DNA of 10,672 bases from Pseudomonadota bacterium (GTDB taxonomy: Bacteria > Pseudomonadota > Gammaproteobacteria > Burkholderiales > SG8-39), in NCBI GenBank assembly GCA_021825225.1, contig JAKAIH010000042.1, positions 1 through 10,672 of the forward strand. The letters are read 5' to 3'. Made by a program: the position numbers and the translations under genes. Each line of letters begins with the position of its first letter. Position 1 is the first letter of the stretch. Below the pieces are notes generated by a model, which saw nothing but the letters and a program-made list of their open reading frames with translations, ran no database searches and had not been told where the DNA came from. Below are positions 1-7,364 of this stretch, piece after piece.

Positions 1-1035
1 TCCGATCTAGCTCCGGCCATCGCCCGGCGCGCATTCGGCCCGGCGGGGGCGTTCATGGGCTACGATTTTCACCTTGGCCCGCAGGGGCCGCGGCTGATCG
101 AGATCAACACCAATGCCGGAGGCGCCCTGCTGACAGCGGCGCTGGCGCGCGCCCAGCGCTCGTGTTGCGAAGCGATGCACTGGGCGTTCACGCCGAACGC
201 CGAACTGCAGACGCTGGAACAGACTTTCCTCGACATGTTCATCTCGGAATGGCGGCGTCAGCGCGGTGATGCTCCCCTGAACTCGGTTGCGATCGTGGAT
301 GACGAACCCGCGGCGCAGTATCTGGCGCCGGAATTCGAGTTGCTGCAGCAGTTGTTGCGGCGCCATGGACTTGTCGCCGGCATCGCCGACCCGAAAGAGC
401 TCGAATGGCGCGATGGCGCGCTGTGGCACCAGGGCGCAGTGGTGGACATGGTCTACAACCGGTTGACCGACTTCTATCTTGCCGAACCCGGCCATCGCAA
501 TTTGCGCGAGGCCTACGAGGCCGGGGCGGTGGTGCTGACGCCGCACCCGCGCGCGCATGCGCTGCATTCGGACAAGCGCAACCTCATCGCCCTGAGCGAC
601 GATACCTTGCTGGCCGCATGGGGTGTGTCCGCAGCCGACCGCGAGCTGCTCCGGACGGTGGTTCCGCAGACGCGGATGGTGAGCGCCGCGCGCGCGGGCG
701 AGCTCTGGGCCGGGCGCCGCCAGCTGTTCTTCAAGCCGGTAGCGGGTTACGGCGGCAAGGCGGCCTACCGCGGGGACAAACTCACGCGCCGGGTTTGGGG
801 CGAAATCCAGGCCGGAGACTTCGTGGCGCAGGCGCTGGTGCCGCCCGGCAAACGCCTGATCGAGGTCGACGGCGTTCAGGCGGATCTCAAGTTCGATGTG
901 CGCGCCTACACCTACGAGGGCAAGGTGCAGCTGCTCGCGGCGCGCATGTATGCCGGCCAGACCACCAATTTCCGTACCCCCGGCGGCGGCTTTGCGCCGG
1001 TGGTTGTGGTGCCGGATGCCGCCGCGCAGGACTGA
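1..1035 (+). CDS. ATP-grasp family protein, 3' part (5' end outside window)
   Basis: The frame is open from the first base, with no convincing start in the window. The ATG at 55 lies inside conserved sequence, so the true start is upstream. In window codon numbering, a metal-binding E-x-N type motif (LIEINTNAGG) lies near codons 33-42. A nucleotide-binding lysine and glycine-rich loop (FKPVAGYGGKAAYRG) lie near codons 244-258, followed by a DLKFDVRAY strand and a C-terminal NFRTPGGGFAPV segment. These are ATP-grasp ligase features, related to glutathione synthetase or D-Ala ligase, which couple ATP cleavage to carboxylate-amine or carboxylate-thiol ligation. In classical members the E-x-N motif is C-terminal to the lysine/glycine loop. 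Here it comes first, as in circularly permuted ATP-grasp proteins. The substrate cannot be told. It is followed by a long non-coding stretch, so it is probably not in an operon with the next gene. Confidence 0.75.
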   Translation, partial: SDLAPAIARRAFGPAGAFMGYDFHLGPQGPRLIEINTNAGGALLTAALARAQRSCCEAMHWAFTPNAELQTLEQTFLDMFISEWRRQRGDAPLNSVAIVDDEPAAQYLAPEFELLQQLLRRHGLVAGIADPKELEWRDGALWHQGAVVDMVYNRLTDFYLAEPGHRNLREAYEAGAVVLTPHPRAHALHSDKRNLIALSDDTLLAAWGVSAADRELLRTVVPQTRMVSAARAGELWAGRRQLFFKPVAGYGGKAAYRGDKLTRRVWGEIQAGDFVAQALVPPGKRLIEVDGVQADLKFDVRAYTYEGKVQLLAARMYAGQTTNFRTPGGGFAPVVVVPDAAAQD

Positions 1036-1091
1036 ATTGCAGCCACCTGCCGCCGTCCTTCGAATACTGCCGCCATGGATCGAGAATCCTG

Positions 1092-1121
1092 TTGACACTG
1101 CATCGCAGCAAGAGGTACATT
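1092..1121 (+). promoter_or_regulatory. Candidate sigma70-type promoter upstream of the mgtA leader
   Basis: A perfect -35 hexamer TTGACA (1092-1097) is followed after 18 bases by TACATT (1116-1121), which matches four of six positions of TATAAT. It would start transcription near 1128 and give an untranslated leader of about 275 bases before the ATPase gene. A second, weaker promoter-like pair follows at 1154-1181 (TGGACA, 16 bases, TAAATT). The call rests on sequence match only. Confidence 0.5.
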
Positions 1122-1175
1122 CGCGGCCTCGCATTACAGAAGGGTACTCGCCTTGGACAGTTGCAGCAGTGGTAC
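1105..1175 (+). repeat. Short imperfect direct repeat in the mgtA upstream region
   Basis: The sequence gcagcaagaggtac (1105-1118) recurs as gcagcagtggtac (1163-1175), 58 bases later. Each copy lies just after a TTG(G)ACA-like hexamer and runs into the proposed -10 region. It may be a duplicated promoter module or a pair of binding sites for a regulator. At this length a chance origin cannot be excluded. Confidence 0.35.
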
Positions 1176-1181
1176 TAAATT

Positions 1182-1396
1182 GGCCTAGCGTCGTAACCAT
1201 TTCGTAATCCAGTCTCTTCAGACTGCTCGCGAACTCCCCGCTAGGCCCAAAACCTTGGGGAAGGTCGGAGCAGTCATCCGCGGCGTCCCGCCGCGGGTTT
1301 CAGCCCTCGCTTTCGAATATTTGAACCTGCGCCGCAGCTGCAGGGACGCGTGCCGTCCCTGCAGTTCTTGCGCATGCATGCCGCAAGCGCGGCATG
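1182..1396 (+). promoter_or_regulatory. Highly structured 5' leader of mgtA (possible RNA switch)
   Basis: This gene-free stretch holds a series of perfect inverted repeats in transcript order. A long-range 9-bp stem pairs 1182-1190 with 1239-1247 (ggcctagcg/cgctaggcc) and encloses a 6-bp hairpin (1210-1215/1220-1225). Then come a 5-bp stem with a GGGG loop (1252-1256/1261-1265), an 8-bp GC stem (1278-1285/1289-1296, followed by TTT), an 11-bp perfect stem extendable to 13 bp with a GU pair (1336-1348/1354-1366), and an 8-bp stem (1377-1384/1389-1396) reaching the translation start region. In addition, 1221-1228 (gactgctc) is exactly complementary to 1268-1275 (gagcagtc); this 8-bp pairing would break the 1210-1225 hairpin. 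Leaders of Mg2+ transporter genes are often regulatory (M-box, mgtA/mgtL types), but I recognise no known consensus here. Confidence 0.5.
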
Positions 1397-1405
1397 GAGC
1401 AGAGC

Positions 1406-4111
1406 ATGAAACTGAACTTTTGCGGATACGCATTTTTTCCCGCGTTTTTCGGGCCGCAGGGCGGCGCCGAAGGCAAGCCTTTGTCGCCGTCGAAGCCTCC
1501 TTCGTCGGAGCTGCTCGCGTACGCGCGGCTCGAAACCGATGCCGCGCTCGAGCGCCTGGAGGCGTCTTTCGACGGGCTGCCAGCGGCCGAAGCGGCAGAG
1601 CGGCTGGAGCGTTACGGCGAGAACTCGGTCGCGCACGAGAAGCACAAGGGCCCGCTGCGCCGGCTGCTCGAGCTGTTCCTCGCGCCGCTGTCGCTGATGC
1701 TGCTGTCGCTCGCGCTGGTCGCCGAGCTGACCGGGGAGGTCCACGGCGCCATCGTCATCAGCGTCATGGTGGTGTTGTCGGTGCTGCTGTCCTTCGTGCA
1801 GGAATTCCGCTCGAGCAAGGCAGCCGAGAAGCTGCGCTCCATGGTGCATACCACGGCGACCGTGCTGCGCCAGGACGCGGGCCCGGGGGTGCCCGCAGAG
1901 CCCAAGCGCGGGTTCCAGGGGCAGCTCGGCGGCTCGGCGTTCGTGGAAGTGCCGCTGGCGCAGGTGGTGCCCGGGGACATCGTGCGCCTGTCGGCGGGCG
2001 ACATGATTCCGGCCGACCTGCGCCTGCTCTCGGCCAAGGATCTGTTCATCAACCAGGCGGCGCTCACCGGAGAATCGATGCCGGTCGAAAAGTTTGCCGC
2101 CGCAGCGCCCGGAGGGGCCGGCATCGAACTGCCCAATATCTGCTTCATGGGCAGCAACGTGATCAGCGGAACCGCAAGCGCTGTGGTCATCGCAACCGGG
2201 GGGCGAACCTATTTTGGCTCGATTGCCTCGTCCATCACGGAACAGCGCCAGCTCACCAGCTTCGACCTCGGGGTCAACCGCTTCATCTGGCTCATCATCC
2301 GCTTTATGCTGGTCATGGTTCCGCTGGTGTTCCTCATCAACTGGTTCACCAAGGGCGACTGGATGGAGGCCCTGATATTCGCGGTGGCCGTGGCCGTGGG
2401 CCTCGCGCCCGAGATGCTGCCGATGATCGTGACCATCAATCTGGCGAAAGGTGCCCTGGCGATGTCGCGCAAGAAGGTCATCGTCAAGCGCCTGAGCTCG
2501 ATCCAGAACTTCGGTGCGATGGACGTGCTGTGCACCGACAAGACCGGAACGCTGACCCAGGACAAGGTGATCCTGGAGAAGCACGTCGACATCTTCGGCG
2601 AAGAGAGCGGGCACGTGCTGCAGCTCGCCTACCTCAACAGCTATTACCAGTCCGGGCTGAAGAATCTGCTCGACGTGGCGATCCTGCAGCACGCTGAAGT
2701 CGATGCGCAACTGCATGTGGCGGAGCACTTTGCCAAGCTCGACGAGATCCCGTTCGACTTTCAGCGCCGGCGCATGTCGGTCGTGGTGGAAAAGGACCAC
2801 CAGACGCACATCCTGATCTGCAAGGGCGCGGTCGAGGAAATATTCAGCGTATGCACCAAGGCCGAGCGCCACGGCGAAACGGTCGCCCTCGTGCCGGAGC
2901 ACGTCGCGGACCTGCAATCGGTCATCCGCGAGCTCAACGAAGACGGCTTCCGGGTCATCGCGGTGGCCTACAAGGAAGTTCCGGCGCGCGCCGAGGCCTA
3001 CGGCGTCGCCGACGAGGCGGACCTCGTTCTGAGCGGCTACATCGCGTTTCTCGACCCGCCGAAGGAATCCGCCGCAGCGGCCATCGACGTGCTCAAACGC
3101 CACGGCGTGCAGGTGAAAGTGCTGACCGGCGACAACGAAATCGTTACGCGCAACGTCTGCCGCCACGTCGGACTGGACGTGGGGCACGTCGTGCTCGGCA
3201 GCGAAATCGAAGCGATGGACGACGAAGCGCTCGCGGCTGTCGCCGAGGAGGCTGCCGTGTTCGCCAAGCTCTCGCCGCAGCAGAAGGCGCGCGTCATCCG
3301 GGCGCTGCATCGCCGCGGCCATGTGGTCGGCTTCCTCGGGGACGGCATCAACGACGGGCCGGCGCTGAAGGCCGCCGATGTGGGCATATCGGTCGATACC
3401 GCGGTCGATATCGCCAAGGAATCGGCGGACATCATATTGCTGGAAAAGAGCCTGCTGGTGCTGGAGGAGGGCGTCATCGAAGGGCGCAAGGTCTTCGGCA
3501 ATATCGTGAAATACATCAAGATGGGCGCCAGCTCCAACTTCGGCAACATGTTCAGCGTGATCGGGGCTTCCGCCTTCCTGCCTTTCCTGCCGATGGCGCC
3601 GGTGCAGATATTGCTGAACAACCTGCTCTACGATTTTTCGCAGACGGCGGTGGCCACCGACAATATCGACGCGGAGTATGTGGCGAAGCCGCGGAAATGG
3701 GACATCGGCAATATCGGCCGCTTCATGCTGTATATCGGCCCCTTAAGTTCGATATTCGATTACGCGACCTACTTCACCATGCTCTACATCTTCGACGCCT
3801 GGGACAAGCCGGCGTTGTTCCAGACCGGCTGGTTCGTCGAGTCGCTGCTGTCGCAAACGCTGATCGTGCACGTCATCCGCACCGGCAAAATTCCGTTTAT
3901 CCAGAGCAAGGCCAGCCTTCCGCTCATGGTCACGACCGTGTCGATCTGTGTGGTCGGGATGTGGCTGCCGTATTCCACGTTCGCGGCGGCGCTGGGATTC
4001 ACGCCGCTGCCGCAGGGCTACTGGCCGGTGCTCGCCGCCATGCTGCTGGCCTATCTTGGCGTGACGCAGCTAATGAAGAGCTGGCTCATTCGGCGCTTCG
4101 GGCTGGATTGA
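1406..4111 (+). CDS. mgtA: Magnesium-translocating P-type ATPase (MgtA family)
   Basis: This is an integral inner-membrane P-type (P3B) ATPase that drives Mg2+ into the cytoplasm using ATP. From the ATG at 1406 it is 901 residues, close to the usual MgtA length (about 900). Visible in order: N-terminal cation-ATPase domain (AERLERYGENSVAHEK), actuator TGES (221-224), the M4 motif GLAPEMLP (Pro335), phosphorylation site DKTGTLT (Asp378), nucleotide-binding domain, hinge TGDN (574-577), GDGIND (645-650), PALKAADVG, and C-terminal membrane helices ending RRFGLD. I chose 1406 because GGAG (1396-1399) sits six bases upstream. An in-frame ATG at 1394 has no such site and would add four residues. 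The gene stands alone, converging on the next gene with 54 bases between them. Its long folded leader suggests post-initiation control. All key catalytic residues are present, so it should be functional. Confidence 0.95.
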   Translation: MKLNFCGYAFFPAFFGPQGGAEGKPLSPSKPPSSELLAYARLETDAALERLEASFDGLPAAEAAERLERYGENSVAHEKHKGPLRRLLELFLAPLSLMLLSLALVAELTGEVHGAIVISVMVVLSVLLSFVQEFRSSKAAEKLRSMVHTTATVLRQDAGPGVPAEPKRGFQGQLGGSAFVEVPLAQVVPGDIVRLSAGDMIPADLRLLSAKDLFINQAALTGESMPVEKFAAAAPGGAGIELPNICFMGSNVISGTASAVVIATGGRTYFGSIASSITEQRQLTSFDLGVNRFIWLIIRFMLVMVPLVFLINWFTKGDWMEALIFAVAVAVGLAPEMLPMIVTINLAKGALAMSRKKVIVKRLSSIQNFGAMDVLCTDKTGTLTQDKVILEKHVDIFGEESGHVLQLAYLNSYYQSGLKNLLDVAILQHAEVDAQLHVAEHFAKLDEIPFDFQRRRMSVVVEKDHQTHILICKGAVEEIFSVCTKAERHGETVALVPEHVADLQSVIRELNEDGFRVIAVAYKEVPARAEAYGVADEADLVLSGYIAFLDPPKESAAAAIDVLKRHGVQVKVLTGDNEIVTRNVCRHVGLDVGHVVLGSEIEAMDDEALAAVAEEAAVFAKLSPQQKARVIRALHRRGHVVGFLGDGINDGPALKAADVGISVDTAVDIAKESADIILLEKSLLVLEEGVIEGRKVFGNIVKYIKMGASSNFGNMFSVIGASAFLPFLPMAPVQILLNNLLYDFSQTAVATDNIDAEYVAKPRKWDIGNIGRFMLYIGPLSSIFDYATYFTMLYIFDAWDKPALFQTGWFVESLLSQTLIVHVIRTGKIPFIQSKASLPLMVTTVSICVVGMWLPYSTFAAALGFTPLPQGYWPVLAAMLLAYLGVTQLMKSWLIRRFGLD

Positions 4112-4165
4112 GTCGCGGTGGCTGCGCTCGGGCACCTACCGGCCGTGGGCCGGACTGCACCCCGA

Positions 4166-6499
4166 TCATTGCAACGCAGTCTGGATACTCAGGCTCGCGC
4201 GTCGCCCTGCCGCGATGGCGGTGACCACGAGGTCCGGTCCGTGGCTGTTGTCTCCGCCCACGAAGACCTTGGGATGCGTTGTTCCGCCGTTTTCATTCAC
4301 GACGATATAACCGCGATCGTCGGTCGCGATATTCAGGCCTTCGAGCCAGTCCTTGTCCTCCGCTTCCTGGCCGAAGGCGACGATGGCGAAGTCGCAGGCG
4401 TGGACATTTGCGCGCACGCCGGTTCCGTTGCTGAAGCGGATGCCCTGTAATTTTTCTTCGCCGACGAATTCCTCAGGTATCTTGTGGAAGGCGAAGCTCA
4501 CGCCTTCTTCCCGGGCGGCGGCGATTTCTTTCGGCGAAGCGCGCATCTGCTCCGGGCCACGCCGGTAGGCGATGGTAACGTCGTCGGCGCCCTCGCGCAC
4601 GGCGCTACGCGCACAGTCGATCGCGGTATCGCCGCCGCCGAGGACCACGACGCGCTTGCCGGTCATTTCCTGAGCCGTCCGGGATGTGCGGAATTGGCCG
4701 GCATTGAGAGCGGAGAGATAGGCAAGTCCGTCGACGACCCCTGCGCGCTTTTGCCGCGAAAGCTCCGTGGCACGCGGCCGCTGGGCTCCGGTACCGAGGA
4801 ATACGGCGTCGTTGGCTTCGATCAGGCGCAGCAATCGCTCCGCATCGACATCGACGCCGAGCGCGAAGCGTATGCCCGCCTGTTCAAGAAGATTCCTGCG
4901 ACGCAGGATCGTCGCCTTGTCCAGCTTGAACGACGGAACGCCGTAGCTCAGCAGGCCGCCGATCTGGTCGCGCTTATCGAACACGGTCACATCGAAACCG
5001 GACTTATTCAGTTCGTCCGCACAGGCCAATCCCGCCGGACCGGCGCCGACGACGGCGACCGTCTTGCCTCTTGCGGGAGCCTTGCGGCCCTGTGGTTTCC
5101 ATCCCCTGCCAAAGGCCTCTTCGCTGACGAAGCGTTCCAAGGCGCCGATGATGACCGGCCCGTTCTTGGCGCTGAGAGTGCATGCGCCTTGGCACAGACG
5201 ATGGCTGGGGCATACCGTGCCGCAGATTTCCGGCAGGTTGCTGGTGCTGTGGCTGATGGCCGCCGCGGCTTCGACCTCGCCGCGGCCCAAAGCCTCCAGC
5301 CATTGCGGAATGCGGTTATGCAGCGGGCAGGCATTCTGGCAGGCGGGCACGCCGCAATCGAGGCAGCGCCGCGCCTGGGCCATGGCATCGTTCAGGCTCA
5401 ATGGCTGGCGGTCTTCTCCCCAGTCTGCGCGCCGTTCCGAGGCGGCGCGCTGTGGCGGCTCGACACGCGCTGCGATTTCCGGCGCGCCTGGGCGCCGCAT
5501 GAGGTAGGAGCCATTCATGCGCAGCCTGGGTAGAAACTCGTTGCGCACGTCGCGGAATTCGAGCGCGTCGGTGGGGCAGGACAGCACGCAACGCCCGCAA
5601 CCCATGCAGTCTTCCAGGCCGGTGACGCGCCCGTGATCCTTGCCTTGCTGCCATACGGGAATGCCCATGTCGCATGCCTGTTCGCAGCGCCGGCAATCGA
5701 CGCAGGCATCCCGGTCCATGCGGATGCCGTAATAGCCGATGTGGTTGAGCAGGCCGAACGTGGCGCCGTAAGGGCAGAGGTAACGGCAGTAAAAGCGGTT
5801 GCCGGTCAGCGGCGCGATGAAGAAGGAGCCGAAATAGGTGAGGCCGACCAGCGCCAGGAAGCCGCCGTAGAACGGCGACACGTAGGCCGTTGCCGAAGAC
5901 ATGATCAGCACGAACGCGATCATGTAGAGCGCGAAGAAAAACCATTTGGTGTAGCGCCAGTGCCAGGCGGTACTGCTGCGCAGGGTTCTTTCGCGGAAAG
6001 CGAAACCGACGGTTTCGCGGATGCCGACGCAGGGGCAGTTCCAGCCGCACACCACGCGGCGGCCGAATAGCAGCACGAGCAGCAGGATCGCGAAAAACGT
6101 CAGCGTGCCGGGGGTGTGTAGCTGCGGAAATATAGGCTGCCTTGGCAGCGCGCCGATGTAAGGCTCGGGCAAGCGCAAATAGTCGGGAATGATCCACCAG
6201 AAGACGGCGACCGCGCCGACCAGGAAAGTGAGCCGCTTGCGCGTATAGGAATTCTTTTCGGCCAGCACGCGCCATACGCCGAACACCAGGATGACGGCGT
6301 ACTCGGTCCAATGGCTCAGCCACAAGGGCGCTTCCCCGTCGGCGCGCTCGAACCAATGCAGGAAGCGTCCGTTGACGAAGGCGAACGCGACATAGCCGAA
6401 GGCCAGCATGGACAGAGCGCGCACGCCCGCCGCATAGCGGCTGGGCAGGGAGTCCTGCTCGAATGCACCGACAGCGCGCGGCGTCCGCGGCAGGTTCAT
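4166..6499 (-). CDS. Fusion of NapH-like membrane polyferredoxin and GltD-like FAD/NAD(P)H oxidoreductase
   Basis: About 777 residues. The N-terminal third has several membrane helices and cysteine motifs of NapH/NosR/CcoG-type proteins: CGWNCPC (151-157) and YCRYLCP (237-243). Then come two ferredoxin motifs (Cys266/269/272/276 and Cys298/301/304/308). From about residue 365 it becomes a GltD/dihydropyrimidine-dehydrogenase-like module: Fe-S cysteines (379, 382, 387, 391, then 426, 430, 436, 440), the FAD fold GAGPAG (485-490), an NAD(P)H site around GGGDTA (621-626) and a C-terminal FAD motif (VGGDNSHGPD, from 747). It could pass electrons between NAD(P)H and a membrane quinone or partner through an Fe-S chain; the substrate is unknown. 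No GltB partner is visible, so glutamate synthase activity is unlikely. Start: ATG at 6499 has AAGG six bases upstream. ATG at 6520 overlaps the preceding stop as ATGA and is a real alternative (784 residues); TTG at 6541 is less likely. Confidence 0.85.
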   Translation of the reverse strand: MNLPRTPRAVGAFEQDSLPSRYAAGVRALSMLAFGYVAFAFVNGRFLHWFERADGEAPLWLSHWTEYAVILVFGVWRVLAEKNSYTRKRLTFLVGAVAVFWWIIPDYLRLPEPYIGALPRQPIFPQLHTPGTLTFFAILLLVLLFGRRVVCGWNCPCVGIRETVGFAFRERTLRSSTAWHWRYTKWFFFALYMIAFVLIMSSATAYVSPFYGGFLALVGLTYFGSFFIAPLTGNRFYCRYLCPYGATFGLLNHIGYYGIRMDRDACVDCRRCEQACDMGIPVWQQGKDHGRVTGLEDCMGCGRCVLSCPTDALEFRDVRNEFLPRLRMNGSYLMRRPGAPEIAARVEPPQRAASERRADWGEDRQPLSLNDAMAQARRCLDCGVPACQNACPLHNRIPQWLEALGRGEVEAAAAISHSTSNLPEICGTVCPSHRLCQGACTLSAKNGPVIIGALERFVSEEAFGRGWKPQGRKAPARGKTVAVVGAGPAGLACADELNKSGFDVTVFDKRDQIGGLLSYGVPSFKLDKATILRRRNLLEQAGIRFALGVDVDAERLLRLIEANDAVFLGTGAQRPRATELSRQKRAGVVDGLAYLSALNAGQFRTSRTAQEMTGKRVVVLGGGDTAIDCARSAVREGADDVTIAYRRGPEQMRASPKEIAAAREEGVSFAFHKIPEEFVGEEKLQGIRFSNGTGVRANVHACDFAIVAFGQEAEDKDWLEGLNIATDDRGYIVVNENGGTTHPKVFVGGDNSHGPDLVVTAIAAGRRASLSIQTALQ

Positions 6500-6516
6500 C
6501 GCGGACCTTGTGCCTA

Positions 6517-6666
6517 TCATGGTCCGGGCCGGTGGATGCAAAGGCTGACGTTGGGAAACGGGGCGCTTGCATGCGACGTTTCGTCGAAACAGGCCGCACT
6601 CAGCAGCCAGCCGACCGTCGCAGCCAGGCTTAGCAAGAGTACAAATCTCAGTCCCTTGATCGCCAT
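6517..6666 (-). CDS. Small 49-residue membrane or lipoprotein-like peptide
   Basis: This short open frame lies in the 164 bases between the ArsR-rhodanese gene and the fusion gene, on the same strand. It begins MAIKGLRFVLLLS, with a positively charged start and a hydrophobic stretch over residues 7-25. It then reads SAACFDE, which could be a lipobox-like cleavage site with Cys26, and ends CIHRPGP. It starts 17 bases after the upstream stop, and its TGA overlaps an ATG of the downstream gene as ATGA, the usual geometry of translational coupling. A weak GAG/AGG lies just before the ATG. I recognise no family. The alternative is that it is spacer sequence that happens to be open; position and signal-like N-terminus argue for a gene, but not strongly. 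Confidence 0.4.
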   Translation of the reverse strand: MAIKGLRFVLLLSLAATVGWLLSAACFDETSHASAPFPNVSLCIHRPGP

Positions 6667-6683
6667 GGCCTACTCTGGATTGT

Positions 6684-7343
6684 TCAGGCCTCGACCGGCA
6701 GTCCGGACGCTTTCCATTCCGGGAACCCGTCCTCCAGCCGGCGCGCTTTGTAGCCTTTGGTGCGCAGCATGGTTACCGCATCAACCGACAGCAGGCAGTA
6801 CGGGCCGCGGCAATAGGCGATGACTTCGCGTCCCTTGGGTAATTTTCGCAGATGCTTGCCCAGGTTTTCGACTGCAACATTGATCGCACCCGGCAAATGC
6901 CCGGCAGCGAACTCCTTGGCCGGGCGCACGTCGAGCACGGTCACGAGCCCCTGCTTCGAGCGCTGCAGCAGTTCGGCGGCGGGAATCGGCTCCAGTTCGT
7001 CCCGCGCCGTGATGTAGGTACGCACCAAATGCGCCATTTCGGCGAGGCGCGTCTGGGCGACCTGTCCCAGTGCCGCGATCAAATCCACCACGTCCGGCCC
7101 GGCTACCTCGTAGAACACGCGCAGTCCCTCCTTGCGCGCCCGCACCAGCCCGGCGCGGCGTAGTTCCTGCAGGTGCTTGGAGGCGTTCGCGACCGAGAGC
7201 CGTGCCATGCGGGCAAGCTCATCCACGCTGCTCGGCCCCTGCGCGACGAAGTCGAGCAACTCCAGCCGGTTGCCGTTCGACAGCGCTTTCCCCACGCGCG
7301 CTAGCTGGGCATGCACGTCCTGTTTGAAGTTTTCTGTTGACAT
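6684..7343 (-). CDS. ArsR-family transcriptional regulator with C-terminal rhodanese domain
   Basis: 219 residues. Residues about 10-100 form an ArsR winged helix, with the recognition helix in SVANASKHLQELRRAGLV (50-67) and wing RKEGLRVFYEV. Residues about 120-219 are a rhodanese domain: VLDVRPAKEFAAGHLPGAIN (136-155), and the active-site loop CRGPYC with Cys178 and a second cysteine at 183. There is no cysteine in the ArsR part, so the metal- or persulfide-sensing cysteines of ArsR, SmtB or SqrR/BigR types are missing. Any sulfur sensing should come from the rhodanese loop. It is the first gene of the leftward operon and divergent from the hydroxylase gene. AGGAGG lies 11 bases before the ATG, a slightly long spacing. 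A promoter with an inverted repeat just upstream suggests it represses its own operon. The domain calls are firm; the ligand (sulfane sulfur or polysulfide) is inference. Confidence 0.9.
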   Translation of the reverse strand: MSTENFKQDVHAQLARVGKALSNGNRLELLDFVAQGPSSVDELARMARLSVANASKHLQELRRAGLVRARKEGLRVFYEVAGPDVVDLIAALGQVAQTRLAEMAHLVRTYITARDELEPIPAAELLQRSKQGLVTVLDVRPAKEFAAGHLPGAINVAVENLGKHLRKLPKGREVIAYCRGPYCLLSVDAVTMLRTKGYKARRLEDGFPEWKASGLPVEA

Positions 7344-7364
7344 CGTGGTCGCAGCCTCCTACTA

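Noticed and set aside
7..1200. 397-codon open frame on the minus strand opposite the ATP-grasp gene
   Set aside because: It has no domain and spans both the real gene and the structured non-coding region. The ATP-grasp motifs on the + strand are unmistakable.
1182..1247. Palindromic 66-base element considered as an integron attC site or a tRNA-like gene
   Set aside because: The ends lack the RYYYAAC/GTTRRRY core pair, and there is no anticodon arm, T-loop or CCA-type acceptor fit. There is no integrase or cassette context.
1278..1300. GC-rich hairpin followed by TTT in the mgtA leader as an intrinsic terminator
   Set aside because: Only three T residues follow, too few for a convincing terminator. 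It is kept as one element of the leader structure; attenuation remains possible.
1274..3322. 682-codon open frame on the minus strand opposite mgtA
   Set aside because: It mirrors the codon bias of a clearly real MgtA gene. Its product is rich in Arg, His, Asp and Gln with no recognisable domain, and no ribosome site or promoter supports it.
4139..4153. Six-base stem (ccggcc gtg ggccgg) between the convergent mgtA and fusion genes
   Set aside because: The position suits a bidirectional terminator, but the stem is short and no T run follows on either strand.
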